In this document: piece after piece, positions 61,241-64,000 of the stretch
How positions within the stretch are numbered: position 1 is the stretch's first letter
How the letters are laid out: each line of letters starts with the position of its first letter
DNA from: Glossina fuscipes
Taxonomy: Eukaryota; Arthropoda; Insecta; Diptera; Glossinidae
NCBI RefSeq assembly: GCF_014805625.2
Contig: NW_023998417.1
Coordinates: forward strand, 3,136,194-3,200,193
Direction: 5' to 3'
Length of the DNA: 64,000 bases
Program-made: the position numbers and the translations under genes
The notes under the pieces: model-generated
Databases searched by the model: none
What the model saw: only the letters and a program-made list of their open reading frames with translations
Told to the model about the DNA's origin: nothing

Positions 61241-64000
61241 TTAAATATTTATATATATATTTTAATAATTTTAATAATTGCATATCCATTTGAAATTTTC
61301 TGCTTGTATTGTGAAACGTCTTTGTCATTTTTCGATATTTCTCAATGGAAGTATGCACCTATGTCATGATCATACAATACCGACAATGCGAACTACCTAA
61401 AAGTATTATATATTCTAATAATATAATGTAAAATGGTTCAAGTAAAATATATAATGAATAAAGTAGATGGTGATTATGAAGCACTTCTTCCACTAAATAT
61501 CTTTAACCTTAAACAGATTTATAAAAATTTTCAATTTTTTTTGTTTTGTTTCAAGAAAAAAAGGCGAAATATGCCATATGACAAAACAATAAAACTTGAG
61601 ATACGTTTATATAAACATAGATATGTATATGTATACATGTACTTACGTAAAAAGCAAAACTATGTTTTTGCGAGGCTTTCCGTACACATAGTTATATAAG
61701 CAGTCTGAAGAGGCAATGCTATCATTTGTTGCTGCCATAACAACTCTTTTTTGCTGGATATATAAAAATCTAAAACAAAGCATAGGAAAATATACCCAAG
61801 TTTAGAATTCATATGCAGACATATTCAAAATAATTTGCCTACATATTCATATAGGGTTTGTACACAATATTCAACTGCCGTTATATTATACGTATTATTT
61901 TTTTTCTTTTTTTTTTTATGCAGCAACTCTATATTATTGCATTGTTTTAAACGGCAAGAAAAGTTTTTGCGCAAGCAATTGTCTGCAATTTTTTTTTTTT
62001 TGTTTTTATTTTGTGGCTTGAAGCATGGTTTTACAAAACACAATGGAATTTCAAAGGAAATTAAAATGTACAACAGTTTGCCAGAAAGAAAAACACTTTG
62101 TCTGTTTTCATATGTAAGAATGTTTGAATGGATGTGTTAATAAATGGATAGCTCAGTGTTTAGGTGTTTTTGTTAAATAATAAGACAAGACCTTAAGTCA
62201 TGGCAAATCGTATAAAGTGAAGTCAGTTACACGTCATATGCAGACTACTACGAATGTTCTTTTCGTATTCTAAATTTATTGAATACATATGCGAAGACAT
62301 TTATAGCTAAAGTCAATTGCTTTCCTATCTAGTCAAGTTTATACAAGTGCTTTCATAAGACTACTTAGCTAAAGCTATGTTTAGATGTCGTTAGGTAAGT
62401 CCATCTACCCTTATATCCCTCATTAAATGTTTTAGTGATTTTTAAAAATACTTTAATAAAACTAATGCAACTTTATAAAAATTTTATAAACATTTAGTTT
62501 TAAGCGCATTTGTTTTGAATATAAATTTCGAAATGGCTTCATATTATCTTTACTACAATATATTACCGATTGGTATCTGAAATATACAATCAGCCGGAAG
62601 CGGACGTTCGTGTAGACGCGATAGTCATGTTTCCATGCTGTGAAAAAATTAAGCTCGCTTATACATTGTGCATGTGTATGTGTTTTCGAAAATAAAAAAA
62701 ACCTTCATATGCAGCTGTGTGAATAGTATATATTTAGCCACTTTTGTAATATTTTATATGATTTTAAAACTTTGAGTACCGAATATAAAATAACCAACAA
62801 ACAACCAAAAAAAAAAAAAGAAAAGGAAAAATATATATTGTTTAAAAATTAAAGTTGCATTAGCATTTTTTTTAAATTAAAATTTCTTTATAAACTTAAT
62901 TTTTTAATTCAATGCAATATAGAGAGGAAAATTTGGAGTAGTCAAGACGAATACGTTTATTTGGTATTTAAAGAACCTTGATATGCTTCGATGACAGTCG
63001 GCAGTTTGGCGAACAAACAGCTTTGATATCTCAATATTAAGCCTCTTATGATTAAATCCTAAGCTCTTCTTTTGCCCTCCTTACTCATCTTCATCGATTA
63101 GTGGTTTTTATTGTACCAGAAGGAGAAAAAGAGTACGAGTTAGCTTTGACTCTCAATTCTATTATTGAGGTTTTGCCAATTTCAATGATAATTAAGATTG
63201 ATGTGTCAGTAATGAGACTATTTCCCTCTATCGGCGCAATTCTGACCAACACTACTATAAAGATGCAGATAACATAATTGTATTGTATAGTATAGGAGCA
63301 AAACAAAGATACCGATGTGATATATATATATATAGATAATAAAAGCTCTTTATATTCACTTAAAATCTGAATAACATTTTGATGCTGAGTATATGACGAG
63401 AGTATAGTCTTGGGGTTTATTAAGTATTTGCGCTTAGCCAAAATTAAATTCATTGTCTGTTTATTGATTGAATATTGATTAATTGAACTTTCTCGTGTAA
63501 ACAATTTAGCGTTCGAGTACCATTTATACTTGAATTAATTTCCAATCATATCTGCACAAGGTTAAAATCTGTTGATGCCAAGTCTAGACAATACGACGAT
63601 CCATAAAAATTTCGTCTTTCTATGCTGCTTTCGATAAGCAGAATTAGGACTTGCTAATAAACTTTCTCTTAATTGAATTAATTCATTTTTGTTTACCGCA
63701 GTTATGAAAGGGAAATGCAATGCTTTTGCAAAGAGCAAAAGAATTGCGAAAAGAATCCATTGAGAGAAATTTAGTTATTTGTGACAATCTAGATTAGTAT
63801 TTTCAAGATGGTGTACTGAGAATTTATTCACTTATAAGAATAATAAAAAAAAACAATCAAAAGATAAGAAAAAATTAATTTTATATTTTCTCGAAGCTTG
63901 TCAAGAAATGATTGAATAATTCCAAATTTACAAATATTTTTCTTCTTTTTGAGCAGTAATTATCATATTAATGTAAAGCAAAAAAAAAAAAATTTCGAAA
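61241..64000. other. AT-rich stretch to the window end
   Basis: T- and A-runs (61898, 61990, 62808, 63846, 63981) and short AT tracts (63319-63332). The longest frame (63091-63504, minus) has no recognisable domain and AT-driven composition. No gene seen. Confidence 0.55.

Noticed and set aside
1..64000. CRISPR arrays, operons, prophage or other prokaryotic systems
   Set aside because: No evenly spaced repeats, no dense gene blocks and no ribosome-binding signals. Composition and mobile elements are those of an insect nuclear genome.

Overview
This is an AT-rich animal nuclear window that fits a brachyceran dipteran, perhaps a large-genome acalyptrate such as a tephritid fruit fly. The species assignment is inference. 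Four things support an insect: a single-exon secreted chitin-binding-like gene, several mariner-class relics, an RTE-type retrotransposon scrap, and many copies of a non-coding repeat whose core matches the dipteran 'mini-me' elements (a GTCY-rich tract beside a conserved block and a TA-rich tract). Two runs of ten N (20773-20782 and 38854-38863) mark assembly gaps inside repeats.

Gene content is very low. The only protein gene I support with high confidence is on the minus strand at 3688-4122. It encodes a 144-residue secreted protein with a four-cysteine peritrophin (CBM14)-like module and a Gly-Pro-Tyr tail, with a plausible TATA box upstream and an AATAAA downstream. A 69-codon cysteine-containing frame at 13616-13825 (minus) is a weak second candidate. 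Almost all other short open frames lie in noncoding or repeat DNA.

The rest is intergenic or intronic DNA shaped by mobile elements. Mini-me-like copies of two subfamilies (A and B) lie at about 11.4-12.2, 16.2, 18.5-19.4, 27.0, 28.6-29.4, 34.9-35.8, 40.0, 43.8-44.2, 46.7, 47.5 and 49.1-49.5 kb. Mariner transposase relics lie at 16.5-16.9 (+), 21.9-22.0 (-) and 32.8-33.65 kb (-); the last still has recognisable inverted ends. A possible fourth DDE-type relic is at 45.0-45.2 kb. An RTE-type endonuclease fragment is at 50.66-50.86 kb, a tRNA-like or SINE-like box pair at about 55.0 kb, decayed coding-like tracts at 52.8-53.2 and 56.1-57.2 kb, and a diverged dispersed pair at 26.2-26.7 and 60.8-61.2 kb. 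Microsatellites (AT, AG, GT, ACT, GATA) and long A or T runs are scattered throughout.

Nothing here shows several genes working together. I looked for an undescribed system and found none I can defend. The points most worth a second look are the loss of one disulfide pair in the chitin-binding-like protein, its tail of constant residues but varied codons, and the changing but often still pairable hairpin at one end of the mini-me-like elements.
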